A stretch of DNA of 5,764 nucleotides from positions 1-5,764 of the forward strand of contig CAKUQA010000096.1 in the NCBI GenBank assembly GCA_934675225.1. Direction: 5' to 3'. The translations under genes and the position numbers were made by a program. Positions 1 through 4,587 of this stretch are shown here, piece after piece; the first letter of the stretch is position 1, and every line of letters begins with the position of its first letter. The notes beneath the pieces are model-generated. The model made no database searches, had not been told where the DNA came from, and saw only the letters and a list, made by a program, of their open reading frames with translations. This DNA is from an uncultured Candidatus Melainabacteria bacterium. Its GTDB lineage: Bacteria > Cyanobacteriota > Vampirovibrionia > Gastranaerophilales > Gastranaerophilaceae.

Positions 1-1
1 A

Positions 2-307
2 GACATAGATACAACACTAATTATAGCAAATCCGACCGATGAAAGTGAACATCTTGCAAAACGTATTGAAGAATTTAGCGCAAAATATGCAGCCGGCAAT
101 CAACTTGGAGTAGTTATAAACAAAGCAGATGGGTCTGACTTAAATGCTCTTTATGAATTTTTGAAACGTTATGATTTGGATGTTCTTGGTGTAATTCCTC
201 TTGATGAAGAACTTAAAAGTCATTCGATGGACAGAGAATCCTCTATTGTGCAAGATGCTATAAAACAGTTTTATTTCAGATTAAATTTACCTCAAGTAAG
301 GGAGTAA
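2..307 (+). CDS. C-terminal part of a MinD/CooC-like P-loop ATPase (5' end outside window)
   Basis: The open frame enters from the left edge (first full codon at base 2) and ends at TAA 305-307, giving 101 residues. It reads as the last third of a deviant-Walker (SIMIBI-class) ATPase. It starts with a strand-like DTTLIIANPTDESEHLAKRI, continues with GVVINKAD (the usual 'VVNK/R' strand and base-recognition segment), then a helix, then DLDVLGVIPLDEELKSHS, the 'vlGvIPyd..i' segment of CooC, MinD and NifH-like proteins, and a final helix ending RLNLPQVRE. The P-loop is off the window, so nucleotide binding is inferred from the family. CooC proteins load nickel into carbon monoxide dehydrogenase; other members act in cell division or as reductases, so the exact role is open. 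One base separates its stop from folD and the folD ribosome site lies inside its last codons, so the two are probably one operon. Family call fairly sure, CooC subtype less so. Confidence 0.65.
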   Translation, partial: DIDTTLIIANPTDESEHLAKRIEEFSAKYAAGNQLGVVINKADGSDLNALYEFLKRYDLDVLGVIPLDEELKSHSMDRESSIVQDAIKQFYFRLNLPQVRE

Positions 308-308
308 A

Positions 309-1139
309 ATGGCAATAATTTTAGATGGGAAAAAATTAAGAGACAAAATATTTGAAAGTTTGAAGGCAAAATTAGATGCGATGTCTGAAAAACCAACTCT
401 TGTTGTAATTTTAGTTGGAAACAACCCTGCAAGTCAAATATACGTGCGTAATAAGAAAAAAACTGCTGAAAAATTAGGTATTAATTCCATTTCCGTTGAA
501 TATCCAGAAAATGTTTCAGAACAAGAAATTTCAGATAAAATAAAAGAGATGAATTCTGATAAAAATGTTACTGCTATTTTAGTTCAATTGCCTTTACCGG
601 CTCATATAAATAAAAATAAAATAATAGATTTAATTTTACCTCAAAAAGATGTTGATGGTTTGACTCCATATAACTTAGGAAAATTGTTTTCTGGTGAAAA
701 TCCTTATGTATATCCTTGCACGCCTAAAGGAATTTTGTTATTGCTTGATGAATATGGTATTGAATTAGAAGGTAAAAATGTAGTAGTTGTCGGGCGTTCT
801 AATTTAGTCGGCAAACCCGTTGCACAAATGCTTTTAAAGCGGAATGCAACTGTTACAATGTGTCATAGCCACACAAAAAATCTTTCCGAAATAACAAAAA
901 CTGCTGATATAGTTGTGTCAGCAGTGGGTAAAAAAGTTATAGGGGAAAAAATGTTAAAATCAAATTGTGTAGTTGTAGATGTGGGAATTTTTAGAGATGA
1001 GAACGGAAAAATCAGCGGGGATGTTGATTTTGAAAATGTTTCTAAAGTTGCCGCTTATGTTTCTCCGGTTCCGGGCGGTGTAGGCCCGATGACAATTGCA
1101 TCTTTGATGCTCAATACTGTGGAATTGGCTGAGAAATAG
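309..1139 (+). CDS. folD: Bifunctional methylenetetrahydrofolate dehydrogenase / methenyltetrahydrofolate cyclohydrolase
   Basis: FolD interconverts 5,10-methylene-, 5,10-methenyl- and 10-formyl-tetrahydrofolate in the cytosol, using NAD(P) in the dehydrogenase step, and so feeds purine and formyl-methionine synthesis. At 276 residues it is just under the usual 280-300 and looks complete. Family motifs are all visible: YVRNKKKTAEKLGI (45-58) with K49 at the catalytic lysine of the YVxxK motif; VQLPLP (92-97) with the active-site Gln at 93; KDVDGLTPYNLG (113-124) with the conserved Asp at 114; the dinucleotide-binding VVGRSNLVGKPVA (160-172); and PVPGGVGPMT (253-262) near the C-terminus. The start at 309 is supported by AAGGGAG (298-304), although its spacing to ATG is short (4 bases). 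It follows the ATPase fragment by one base and converges with the minus-strand gene at 1315. In acetogens folD can sit with carbon monoxide dehydrogenase genes, but nothing else of that pathway is visible here. Confidence 0.97.
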   Translation: MAIILDGKKLRDKIFESLKAKLDAMSEKPTLVVILVGNNPASQIYVRNKKKTAEKLGINSISVEYPENVSEQEISDKIKEMNSDKNVTAILVQLPLPAHINKNKIIDLILPQKDVDGLTPYNLGKLFSGENPYVYPCTPKGILLLLDEYGIELEGKNVVVVGRSNLVGKPVAQMLLKRNATVTMCHSHTKNLSEITKTADIVVSAVGKKVIGEKMLKSNCVVVDVGIFRDENGKISGDVDFENVSKVAAYVSPVPGGVGPMTIASLMLNTVELAEK

Positions 1140-1176
1140 ATTTCTACCGACACTGCCAAACGGCTCTCATTAATTT

Positions 1177-1303
1177 TCAATATGATGCGATTACTACGTC
1201 GAGCTTTGTTATCTTCGTAATGACAAATTATAATTATTAAATCGAAACTGTCATTGTGAAGCGGAAGGCACAGTGGAGCTGTAGCAATCTCATTATATTC
1301 AAT
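1177..1303. repeat. Inverted pair of dispersed GTCATT...AATC repeat units between convergent genes
   Basis: Two diverged copies of one element face in opposite directions. The right copy (1250-1303, plus) begins GTCATTGTGAAG and ends TAGCAATCTCATTATATTCAAT. The left copy (1177-1224), read on the minus strand, begins GTCATTACGAAG and ends GTAGTAATCGCATCATATTGA. They share the GTCATTxxGAAG head, an AGCT core and the tAATCxCATxATATT tail, and are separated by 25 AT-rich bases. A transcript could fold into a long imperfect hairpin, so the pair may also end transcription of folD and of the facing gene; no ordinary hairpin plus T-run is visible for either. GTCATTGCGAG...AAGCAATC-type repeats are dispersed in many bacterial genomes. 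Alignment was by eye. Confidence 0.7.
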
Positions 1304-1314
1304 TGCCGTTATTA

Positions 1315-1641
1315 TTAGCCACCGATTAAGTTCAATGTGCAAGAAGATTTAATATTGCTGTTTACAAGGTTCTTCAAGCTGGAAATTTCGTTTTCCATTA
1401 AACTAATCTGTGAATCCAACGAGTCCTGCCGAGTTTCAAGATACGATTCTTCCTGCTGTAACTGGATGTAAGTAGGATCATCATCAGTATCAATTTCTGC
1501 ATCCTGCAACTCTTGAGCTCTATATCCCATTTGTTTAGTAATGTAGTTTGCTCTACTCATTACAAGTGTTTGCTCAAATTGCAATTGGCTTTTTTGTAAT
1601 GTAAATAAGTTTTTTTGTGCATCTAATGCTAAAAAAGTCAT
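1315..1641 (-). CDS. Small acidic coiled-coil protein of unknown function, ending LNLIGG
   Basis: I do not recognise this 108-residue protein. It looks like a real gene: AAGGAG lies seven bases before the ATG, and the protein has ordered composition. The N-terminus (MTFLALDAQKNLFTLQKSQL) runs into a predicted helix to about residue 46, with neither a signal peptide nor a membrane segment. An acidic turn DTDDDP (51-56) follows. Residues 58-98 form a likely coiled coil: L61, L68, L75, M82 and L89 are exactly seven apart, with I79, I86 and V93 at the intervening positions. The tail has a lone Cys at 101 and ends CTLNLIGG. The shape, two helical stretches joined by an acidic turn, suggests an oligomerising or partner-binding cytosolic protein; no enzyme motif is seen. 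It stands alone, convergent with folD on one side and with the repeat island upstream. Confidence refers to its being a gene. Confidence 0.82.
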   Translation of the reverse strand: MTFLALDAQKNLFTLQKSQLQFEQTLVMSRANYITKQMGYRAQELQDAEIDTDDDPTYIQLQQEESYLETRQDSLDSQISLMENEISSLKNLVNSNIKSSCTLNLIGG

Positions 1642-1648
1642 CTCATCT

Positions 1649-1654
1649 CTCCTT
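1649..1654 (-). promoter_or_regulatory. Ribosome binding site deciding the start of the coiled-coil gene
   Basis: Read on the minus strand, AAGGAG is followed by AGATGAG and then the ATG at 1641-1639. An earlier ATG in the spacer meets a stop two codons later (ATG AGA TGA), so the start at 1641 is the only sensible one. This near-perfect site is the best evidence that the unknown ORF is translated. Confidence 0.85.
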
Positions 1655-1744
1655 ATATTCTTTTTTTATATCTCTGGCTTATATAAAGTATTTTGAAAAC
1701 CTTCGATTTCACAACTTGTCTTTTTCGTTACAAAAGTTAACAAC

Positions 1745-1762
1745 CTGATTATATTCAATCAG
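1745..1762. repeat. Small perfect inverted repeat (CTGATT / AATCAG)
   Basis: CTGATT (1745-1750) and AATCAG (1757-1762) are perfect reverse complements around the six-base ATATTC. The string ATTATATTCAAT here (1748-1759) also occurs as the tail of the GTCATT copy at 1250-1303 (1292-1303). So this may be a detached tail of that element placed just before the next copy. Confidence 0.5.
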
Positions 1763-1767
1763 AAATA

Positions 1768-1812
1768 GTCATTCTGATGGTTTTGCCCGAAAGAATCCAG
1801 CTGATTAATTGT
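1768..1812 (+). repeat. GTCATT...AATCC dispersed repeat copy
   Basis: Begins GTCATTCTGATGG and ends AATCCAGCTGATTAATT (1794-1810). That 17-base tail is identical to the tail of the copy at 2237-2276, while the middle differs, as expected for a family with conserved ends and a variable centre. Confidence 0.7.
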
Positions 1813-1824
1813 TTAATATTGGCT

Positions 1825-1842
1825 GGGTAGGTACTACCACCC
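1825..1842. repeat. Bulged hairpin GGGT-A-GGT / ACC-ACCC
   Basis: GGGT (1825-1828) pairs with ACCC (1839-1842) and GGT (1830-1832) with ACC (1836-1838), leaving one bulged A and the loop ACT. It directly follows the GTCATT copy and may belong to the same composite repeat. No T-run follows on the plus strand, so a terminator role is not supported. Confidence 0.5.
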
Positions 1843-1853
1843 TACAAAACTTT

Positions 1854-1883
1854 AGTGAAAAGTGAGAAGTAAAACGTGAAAAG
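1854..1883 (+). repeat. Degenerate heptanucleotide tandem repeat, four units
   Basis: Four consecutive seven-base units can be read: AGTGAAA, AGTGAGA, AGTAAAA, CGTGAAA, plus a trailing AG. Short degenerate heptamer tandems (STRR type) are known from cyanobacteria. That parallel fits the suggested lineage but rests on only four units. Confidence 0.6.
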
Positions 1884-1962
1884 ACCTTATAAGATAAGTT
1901 CCTTTCTTTCATATCTTCAACACTTCTAATCCTCCCCTCACCCTACTTAATTTTAATCTAAT

Positions 1963-1990
1963 TATTGTTAATTTACCCTCTCTTACTCTC
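1963..1990 (+). repeat. Direct repeat, copy 1 (matches 2286-2313)
   Basis: This 28-base stretch, beginning TATTGTTAATTTACCC and ending TTACTCTC, matches 2286-2313 with only two differences (the ninth base A/G and the twenty-second T/A). In both places it leads directly into a CTCTC hairpin. Confidence 0.8.
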
Positions 1991-2008
1991 GCCCCGACGG
2001 GGAGAGAG
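1986..2008. repeat. CCCTCTC-family hairpin A
   Basis: CCCC (1992-1995) pairs with GGGG (1999-2002) around GAC. After a single G/A mismatch, CTCTC (1986-1990) pairs with GAGAG (2004-2008). It is the most GC-rich of three similar hairpins in the island. Confidence 0.7.
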
Positions 2009-2097
2009 AGTAGGCGTTTGAGCAACTCGAATTACGCATACGAGAGAGGGGGATCTTGATTCAGGGTTATCAATACTGATTTTGACCCCTCACCCTA

Positions 2098-2120
2098 CCC
2101 TCTCCCACAAAGGGCGAGGG
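2098..2120. repeat. CCCTCTC-family hairpin B
   Basis: CCCTC (2098-2102) pairs with GAGGG (2116-2120). After one T/C mismatch, CCC (2104-2106) pairs with GGG (2112-2114), with loop ACAAA. It is preceded by CCCCTCACCCTA, the phrase that commonly leads into this hairpin type in other bacterial genomes. Confidence 0.7.
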
Positions 2121-2236
2121 GAAAGTTCATCATGTTTCAGCTTTATTTCGACATGCCCCTCTCTTGAATTTGACAACATAAATGCCATGATAGCGGAATG
2201 AACAATAACTTGTTAGTGAAATAAACAACAAAAACA

Positions 2237-2276
2237 GTCATTGTGAGCGAATGCGAAACAATCCAGCTGATTAATT
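2237..2276 (+). repeat. GTCATT...AATCC dispersed repeat copy
   Basis: Begins GTCATTGTGAGCGAATGCG and ends AATCCAGCTGATTAATT (2260-2276), identical over those 17 bases to 1794-1810. This copy is the closest of the five to the GTCATTGCGAGCGAA form widespread in bacteria. It runs nearly straight into the direct repeat at 2286 and hairpin C, so 2237-2329 may be one composite unit. Confidence 0.75.
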
Positions 2277-2285
2277 ATATATGAG

Positions 2286-2313
2286 TATTGTTAGTTTACC
2301 CTCTCTAACTCTC
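2286..2313 (+). repeat. Direct repeat, copy 2 (matches 1963-1990)
   Basis: Begins TATTGTTAGTTTACCC and ends TAACTCTC. It matches 1963-1990 at 26 of 28 positions by eye, about 320 bases away in the same orientation. Confidence 0.8.
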
Positions 2314-2329
2314 CCTAACCGAGGGAGAG
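2309..2329. repeat. CCCTCTC-family hairpin C (perfect 8-bp stem)
   Basis: CTCTCCCT (2309-2316) and AGGGAGAG (2322-2329) are exact reverse complements around the loop AACCG. It occupies the same place after the direct repeat as hairpin A does after its copy. Confidence 0.75.
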
Positions 2330-2344
2330 AATATAAGTGATAGC

Positions 2345-2363
2345 CTCTGAATCAAGTTCAGAG
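2345..2363. repeat. Perfect 7-bp hairpin CTCTGAA / TTCAGAG
   Basis: CTCTGAA (2345-2351) pairs exactly with TTCAGAG (2357-2363) around TCAAG, followed by TGACA. GAATCAAGTTCAG...TGAC phrases are another common intergenic repeat in bacterial genomes. The hairpin sits just ahead of another GTCATT copy. Confidence 0.6.
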
Positions 2364-2374
2364 TGACAAATATC

Positions 2375-2401
2375 GTCATTCTAAGAAAAGTGCAAAATCT
2401 T
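2375..2401 (+). repeat. Short GTCATT-family repeat copy
   Basis: Starts GTCATTCTAAGAAAAGTG and ends CAAAATCT, fitting the GTCATTCTGAG...AATCT variant of the family. It is the shortest and least certain of the five copies. Confidence 0.5.
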
Positions 2402-2449
2402 ATTAAAACCTTTCGGACAATGGACGAGAAATATCACTTGCCACCTAAT

Positions 2450-2483
2450 AAGAAAAGAACGACATTTCTGCCGTTCTTTTCTT
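2450..2483 (-). terminator. Hairpin terminator at the end of the rpoA-rpsI cluster
   Basis: AAGAAAAGAACG (2450-2461) and CGTTCTTTTCTT (2472-2483) are exact reverse complements: a perfect 12-bp stem with a ten-base loop, starting about 32 bases past the rpsI stop. On the minus-strand transcript the descending arm itself is U-rich (UUCUUUUCUUAUUA), which replaces a separate U-run. The arms are near-symmetric, so it could also stop transcription coming from the repeat island on the plus strand. Confidence 0.8.
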
Positions 2484-2514
2484 GAATATTGTTTTTGCGA
2501 TATTCGCAATACGA

Positions 2515-2910
2515 TTAACGTTTTGAGAATTGGAAACGTTTTCTTGCACGTTTACGACCGTATTTTTTACGTTCTTTAACACGTGGGTCACGAGTTAACA
2601 ATCCTTCTAAACGTAATACGTTTTTGTATTCTTCATTAGCTTTAACTAAAGCTCTTGAAATACCATGTCTGATAGCGCCACATTGAGCAACAATTCCGCC
2701 ACCTACAGCTTTTACTCTTACATCGTATTTTTCTTGATTATCAGTTAAAACCAAAGGTCTGTATACTAACATTTCAATAGCAGGTCTGTTTCCGATATAG
2801 CTTTTCAATGTTTTACCGTTAACAAAAATTCTGCCTTTACCTTTTACAAGTTTAACAACTGCAATAGAGGTTTTTCTGCGGCCTGTAGCCATAATTTCTT
2901 TATCTGCCAT
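2515..2910 (-). CDS. rpsI: 30S ribosomal protein S9
   Basis: S9 binds the 3' major (head) domain of 16S rRNA, and its basic C-terminal tail reaches toward the P-site tRNA. The 131-residue product has the family features in order: GRRKTSIAVVKL (10-21), GKGRIFVNG, the YDVRVKAVGGG strand, AIRHGISRALV, LLTRDPRVKERKKYGRKRARKRFQFSKR-type basic tail, ending in the near-universal SKR. The family signature usually reads GGGxxGQAGAIRHG; here Gly-Gln-Ala is Ala-Gln-Cys (GGGIVAQCGAIRHG). The start at 2910 is set by a strong AAGGAGG (2924-2918) that lies inside the last codons of rplM; the ATG overlaps the rplM stop by one base (TAATG), implying translational coupling. MATGRRKT, six codons downstream, is the shorter start seen in some relatives but lacks its own site. 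Last gene of the cluster. Confidence 0.98.
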   Translation of the reverse strand: MADKEIMATGRRKTSIAVVKLVKGKGRIFVNGKTLKSYIGNRPAIEMLVYRPLVLTDNQEKYDVRVKAVGGGIVAQCGAIRHGISRALVKANEEYKNVLRLEGLLTRDPRVKERKKYGRKRARKRFQFSKR

Positions 2911-3347
2911 TATTTAGCCTCCTTTTCCAACACGATAGGTTTTTGAGCTGCGTGTGGGTGTTCAGGTCCGTTGTATACTTTCAATTTAGTAAATTGAGTA
3001 TCACCCAATGTATTGTGTTGAAGCATACCTTTAACAGCTTTTTCAATTAAAAGTCTTGCATCTTTTTCACGTAATTCTTTTACGCTAGCTGATTTTAATC
3101 CACCAGGAAAACCTGTGTGATGGTAGTAAATTTTATCAGTTTCTTTTTTACCTGAAACCAAAACTTTGTCAGCATTGATTACAATTACGAAATCACCTGT
3201 ATCAACGTTTGGTGTATATTCAGGTTTATTTTTTCCTCTTAAAATATTAGCTACTCTGGTAGCCAATCTGCCAAGAATTTCTCCTTCAGCATCAATTAGA
3301 TACCATTTTCTTTCAACTTCTAGAGGTTTTGCTGAATATGTTTTCAT
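2910..3347 (-). CDS. rplM: 50S ribosomal protein L13
   Basis: L13 is an early-assembling protein of the large subunit that binds 23S rRNA. From the start chosen here it has 145 residues, the usual size. Visible family blocks are [20 protein letters not shown] (start), [52 protein letters not shown], and the C-terminal signature region [21 protein letters not shown] followed by [11 protein letters not shown]. The signature's middle (normally GMLPKNxLGR) is unusual: [11 protein letters not shown] start at 3347 rather than at the in-frame ATG four codons upstream because GGAG (3357-3354) is correctly spaced six bases before it and overlaps the earlier ATG. The gene overlaps rpsI by one base, the usual L13-S9 pairing, and follows truA by 39 bases. 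Confidence 0.97.
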   Translation of the reverse strand: MKTYSAKPLEVERKWYLIDAEGEILGRLATRVANILRGKNKPEYTPNVDTGDFVIVINADKVLVSGKKETDKIYYHHTGFPGGLKSASVKELREKDARLLIEKAVKGMLQHNTLGDTQFTKLKVYNGPEHPHAAQKPIVLEKEAK

Positions 3348-3353
3348 GCTTGT

Positions 3354-3357
3354 CTCC
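3354..3357 (-). promoter_or_regulatory. Ribosome binding site deciding the rplM start
   Basis: On the minus strand, ATGGAGACAAGCATG contains two in-frame ATGs. GGAG lies inside the first and is six bases before the second, so only the second (3347-3345, giving MKTYSAKP) has a usable site; no purine-rich site precedes the first. A start at 3359 would add METS, which is not typical of L13. Confidence 0.75.
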
Positions 3358-3370
3358 ATTTTTTATTTTG

Positions 3371-3386
3371 TACTCAATAATGAGTA
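3371..3386 (-). other. Small A/T-rich inverted repeat just after truA
   Basis: On the minus strand TACTCA-TTAT-TGAGTA forms a perfect 6-bp stem directly after the truA stop codon. It lacks a following T-run and rplM continues 24 bases on, so a full terminator is unlikely. It could be a pause, an RNA processing site or chance. A smaller analogue, GAGT-AATA-ACTC, follows the rpoA stop (4636-4625). Confidence 0.4.
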
Positions 3387-4154
3387 TTAGTATTCTACTT
3401 TCATTAATGTCAATCCATAAGGACTGACTGTTTGTCCGGCTTTACTCCTGTCACAAGCATTCAAAACTTGCTCCATGTGCTCCGCCGGCAAATTATGTCC
3501 TTCTATTTCCAGAAGGGTACCGACAATCGTTCTTACCATATTATATAAAAATCTATTCCCTACAATATCAATAATTACTCTATCACCGTCTTTTTGACAA
3601 ACGGCTTTTTCTATAAAACAAATCTTGCTTGGGTTTAGCGTTCCGGAACTTTTAAAACTTGTGAAATCATGCTCACCCTTAATATAATTTAAGGCTTTTT
3701 GCATTCTTTCAATATTGATTGGATACTTAATTCGCATCAAATCCCCGTCAAACGCATTTTTACATTTTCTGTTAACAAAAACAAACCTGTAATATCTACG
3801 TTTGGCAGATTTCTGTGCGTGAAATCTTTCATCAACTTCGTTTAAACCACTGACCGAAATATCCGGAGGCAGAACTTCATTTAATTGATAGACAAACTTT
3901 GAAGCAACAATAGATTTGTCTGAGTCAAAATGAACAACCTGCCCTTCGGAATTTACACCTTTGTCAGTTCTTCCGGAAAAGACTGTTTTAAGTTGTCGGT
4001 TTATATTTTCGGTATCACCGAATATCAATGTACTGATTGCTTTTTCAAGTTCTCCTTGTATTGTTGGAGTTTGAATTTCCATACCTTTTTCAAATTGGAT
4101 TTGACTTCCGGCATAATTCTTACCAATATACTGAACTTGAAGTGCGTAACGCAT
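3387..4154 (-). CDS. truA: tRNA pseudouridine(38-40) synthase
   Basis: TruA isomerises uridines 38, 39 and 40 in the tRNA anticodon stem-loop to pseudouridine. The product is 255 residues, normal for the family. It opens with the usual strand (RYALQVQYIGKNYAGSQIQ; the common GWQ reads GSQ), then TIQGELEKAI. The catalytic loop is FSGRTDKGVNSEGQVVHF, with the nucleophilic aspartate at D64; the more common sequence is GRTDAGVHA, so H and A are N and S here. Later blocks are FHAQKSAKRRYYRF, GEHDFTSFKSSG and GNRFLYNMVRTIVGTLLEIG-like (FLYxMVRxIVG, with the usual His replaced by Asn). The start at 4154 is four bases past the rplQ stop. No purine-rich ribosome site is visible, so translation probably depends on ribosomes finishing rplQ. 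Lying between rplQ and rplM matches cyanobacterial and Firmicutes clusters. Confidence 0.97.
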   Translation of the reverse strand: MRYALQVQYIGKNYAGSQIQFEKGMEIQTPTIQGELEKAISTLIFGDTENINRQLKTVFSGRTDKGVNSEGQVVHFDSDKSIVASKFVYQLNEVLPPDISVSGLNEVDERFHAQKSAKRRYYRFVFVNRKCKNAFDGDLMRIKYPINIERMQKALNYIKGEHDFTSFKSSGTLNPSKICFIEKAVCQKDGDRVIIDIVGNRFLYNMVRTIVGTLLEIEGHNLPAEHMEQVLNACDRSKAGQTVSPYGLTLMKVEY

Positions 4155-4158
4155 TAGC

Positions 4159-4587
4159 TTATACCAATTGGATTAAAGCCATTTCTGAAGCGTCGCCGCG
4201 TCTAGGTGGTAATCTGAATATTCTAGTATATCCGCCTTTACGGTCTGAATATTTTTTACCAATAATTACGAAAAGTTTTCTTAAAACTGTTTCGTCTGCA
4301 AGTTTTTTGTCTGCTTGAGGAGCATCAAAAACTTCGCCAGATGCTAAATCCATGAATTTGCCAGTTTCTTTGTCAAAAATGAATTTAGCTGCTTGACGGC
4401 GAGCGTGAAGATCGCCTCTTTTTGCAAGGGTGATAATTTCTTCAGCGTATGGTTGTAAAGCTTTTGCTCTAGCCATAGTTGTTTTGATTTCACCATGAAC
4501 AAAAAGTTCGGTAGCTAAAGAGCGCAATAGAGCATCTCTTTGATCTTTTGCCTTTCCGAGCGTATTTTTTTTAGTTTGGTGTCTCAT
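4159..4587 (-). CDS. rplQ: 50S ribosomal protein L17, with an internal insertion
   Basis: L17 is a large-subunit protein near the exit-tunnel side, characteristically encoded next to rpoA. The first 72 residues are typical: MRHQTKKNTLGKAKDQRDAL, LLRSLATELFVHGEIKTT, ARAKALQPYAEEIITLAKRG and AAKFIFDKE. The C-terminal block KKYSDRKGGYTRIFRLPPRRGD, then EMALIQLV, is also typical. Between them, residues about 74-98 (GKFMDLASGEVF, DAPQADKKLADE) have no counterpart in the compact ~116-residue form, which explains the length of 142. Other bacteria also have long L17s, usually with C-terminal additions; here the extra segment is internal. AAGGA sits seven bases before the ATG. It follows rpoA by 55 bases and precedes truA by four. 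Confidence 0.97.
   Translation of the reverse strand: MRHQTKKNTLGKAKDQRDALLRSLATELFVHGEIKTTMARAKALQPYAEEIITLAKRGDLHARRQAAKFIFDKETGKFMDLASGEVFDAPQADKKLADETVLRKLFVIIGKKYSDRKGGYTRIFRLPPRRGDASEMALIQLV

Larger units (their letters stand above)
1642..2514. other. Long gene-free stretch filled with repeats and small hairpins
   Basis: About 870 bases between the coiled-coil gene and rpsI, with no open frame of believable length, composition or ribosome site on either strand. From left to right: an AT-rich segment just upstream of the coiled-coil gene (1655-1740), where its promoter should lie; a small hairpin and GTCATT repeat (1745-1812); a bulged hairpin (1825-1842); a heptamer tandem (1854-1883); CCCTCTC-type hairpins (1986-2008, 2098-2120, 2309-2329); further GTCATT copies (2237-2276, 2375-2401); a perfect hairpin (2345-2363); and the rpsI terminator (2450-2483). 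Between 2126 and 2236 I see nothing definite. Local C+T runs on the plus strand differ clearly from the flanking genes. Confidence 0.8.

Noticed and set aside
1055..1342. 95-codon minus-strand open frame over the end of folD and the inverted repeat pair
   Set aside because: It overlaps folD antisense and runs through the dispersed repeats. Its protein has no family features, and its start lies inside the real coiled-coil gene on the same strand.
1471..1491. EF-hand-like DTDDDP acidic segment in the 108-residue protein
   Set aside because: The D-x-D-x-D start fits, but the Gly at loop position 6 is Pro, position 8 is Tyr, and there is no Glu at position 12.
1315..1641. WXG100/ESX-type secreted helical hairpin
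   Set aside because: Size and two-helix shape are similar, but there is no WxG motif in the turn and no secretion genes are nearby.
1685..1714. Promoter for the coiled-coil gene (TTGTGA ... TACTTT on the minus strand)
   Set aside because: A -35-like TTGTGA at 1714-1709 with 18-base spacing gives only a weak -10 (TACTTT). In such AT-rich DNA this is not above chance.
1742..2401. CRISPR array
   Set aside because: Repeats are of different families, irregularly spaced, and lack uniform spacers between identical direct repeats; no cas gene is nearby.
3166..3390. Plus-strand open frame opposite rplM
   Set aside because: Antisense shadow of the highly conserved L13 gene, with no ribosome site and no recognisable protein.
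3930..4318. Two plus-strand open frames opposite truA and rplQ
   Set aside because: Both are antisense to confidently identified genes and overlap one another; their composition (Phe/Leu/Ser-rich) is typical of antisense frames.
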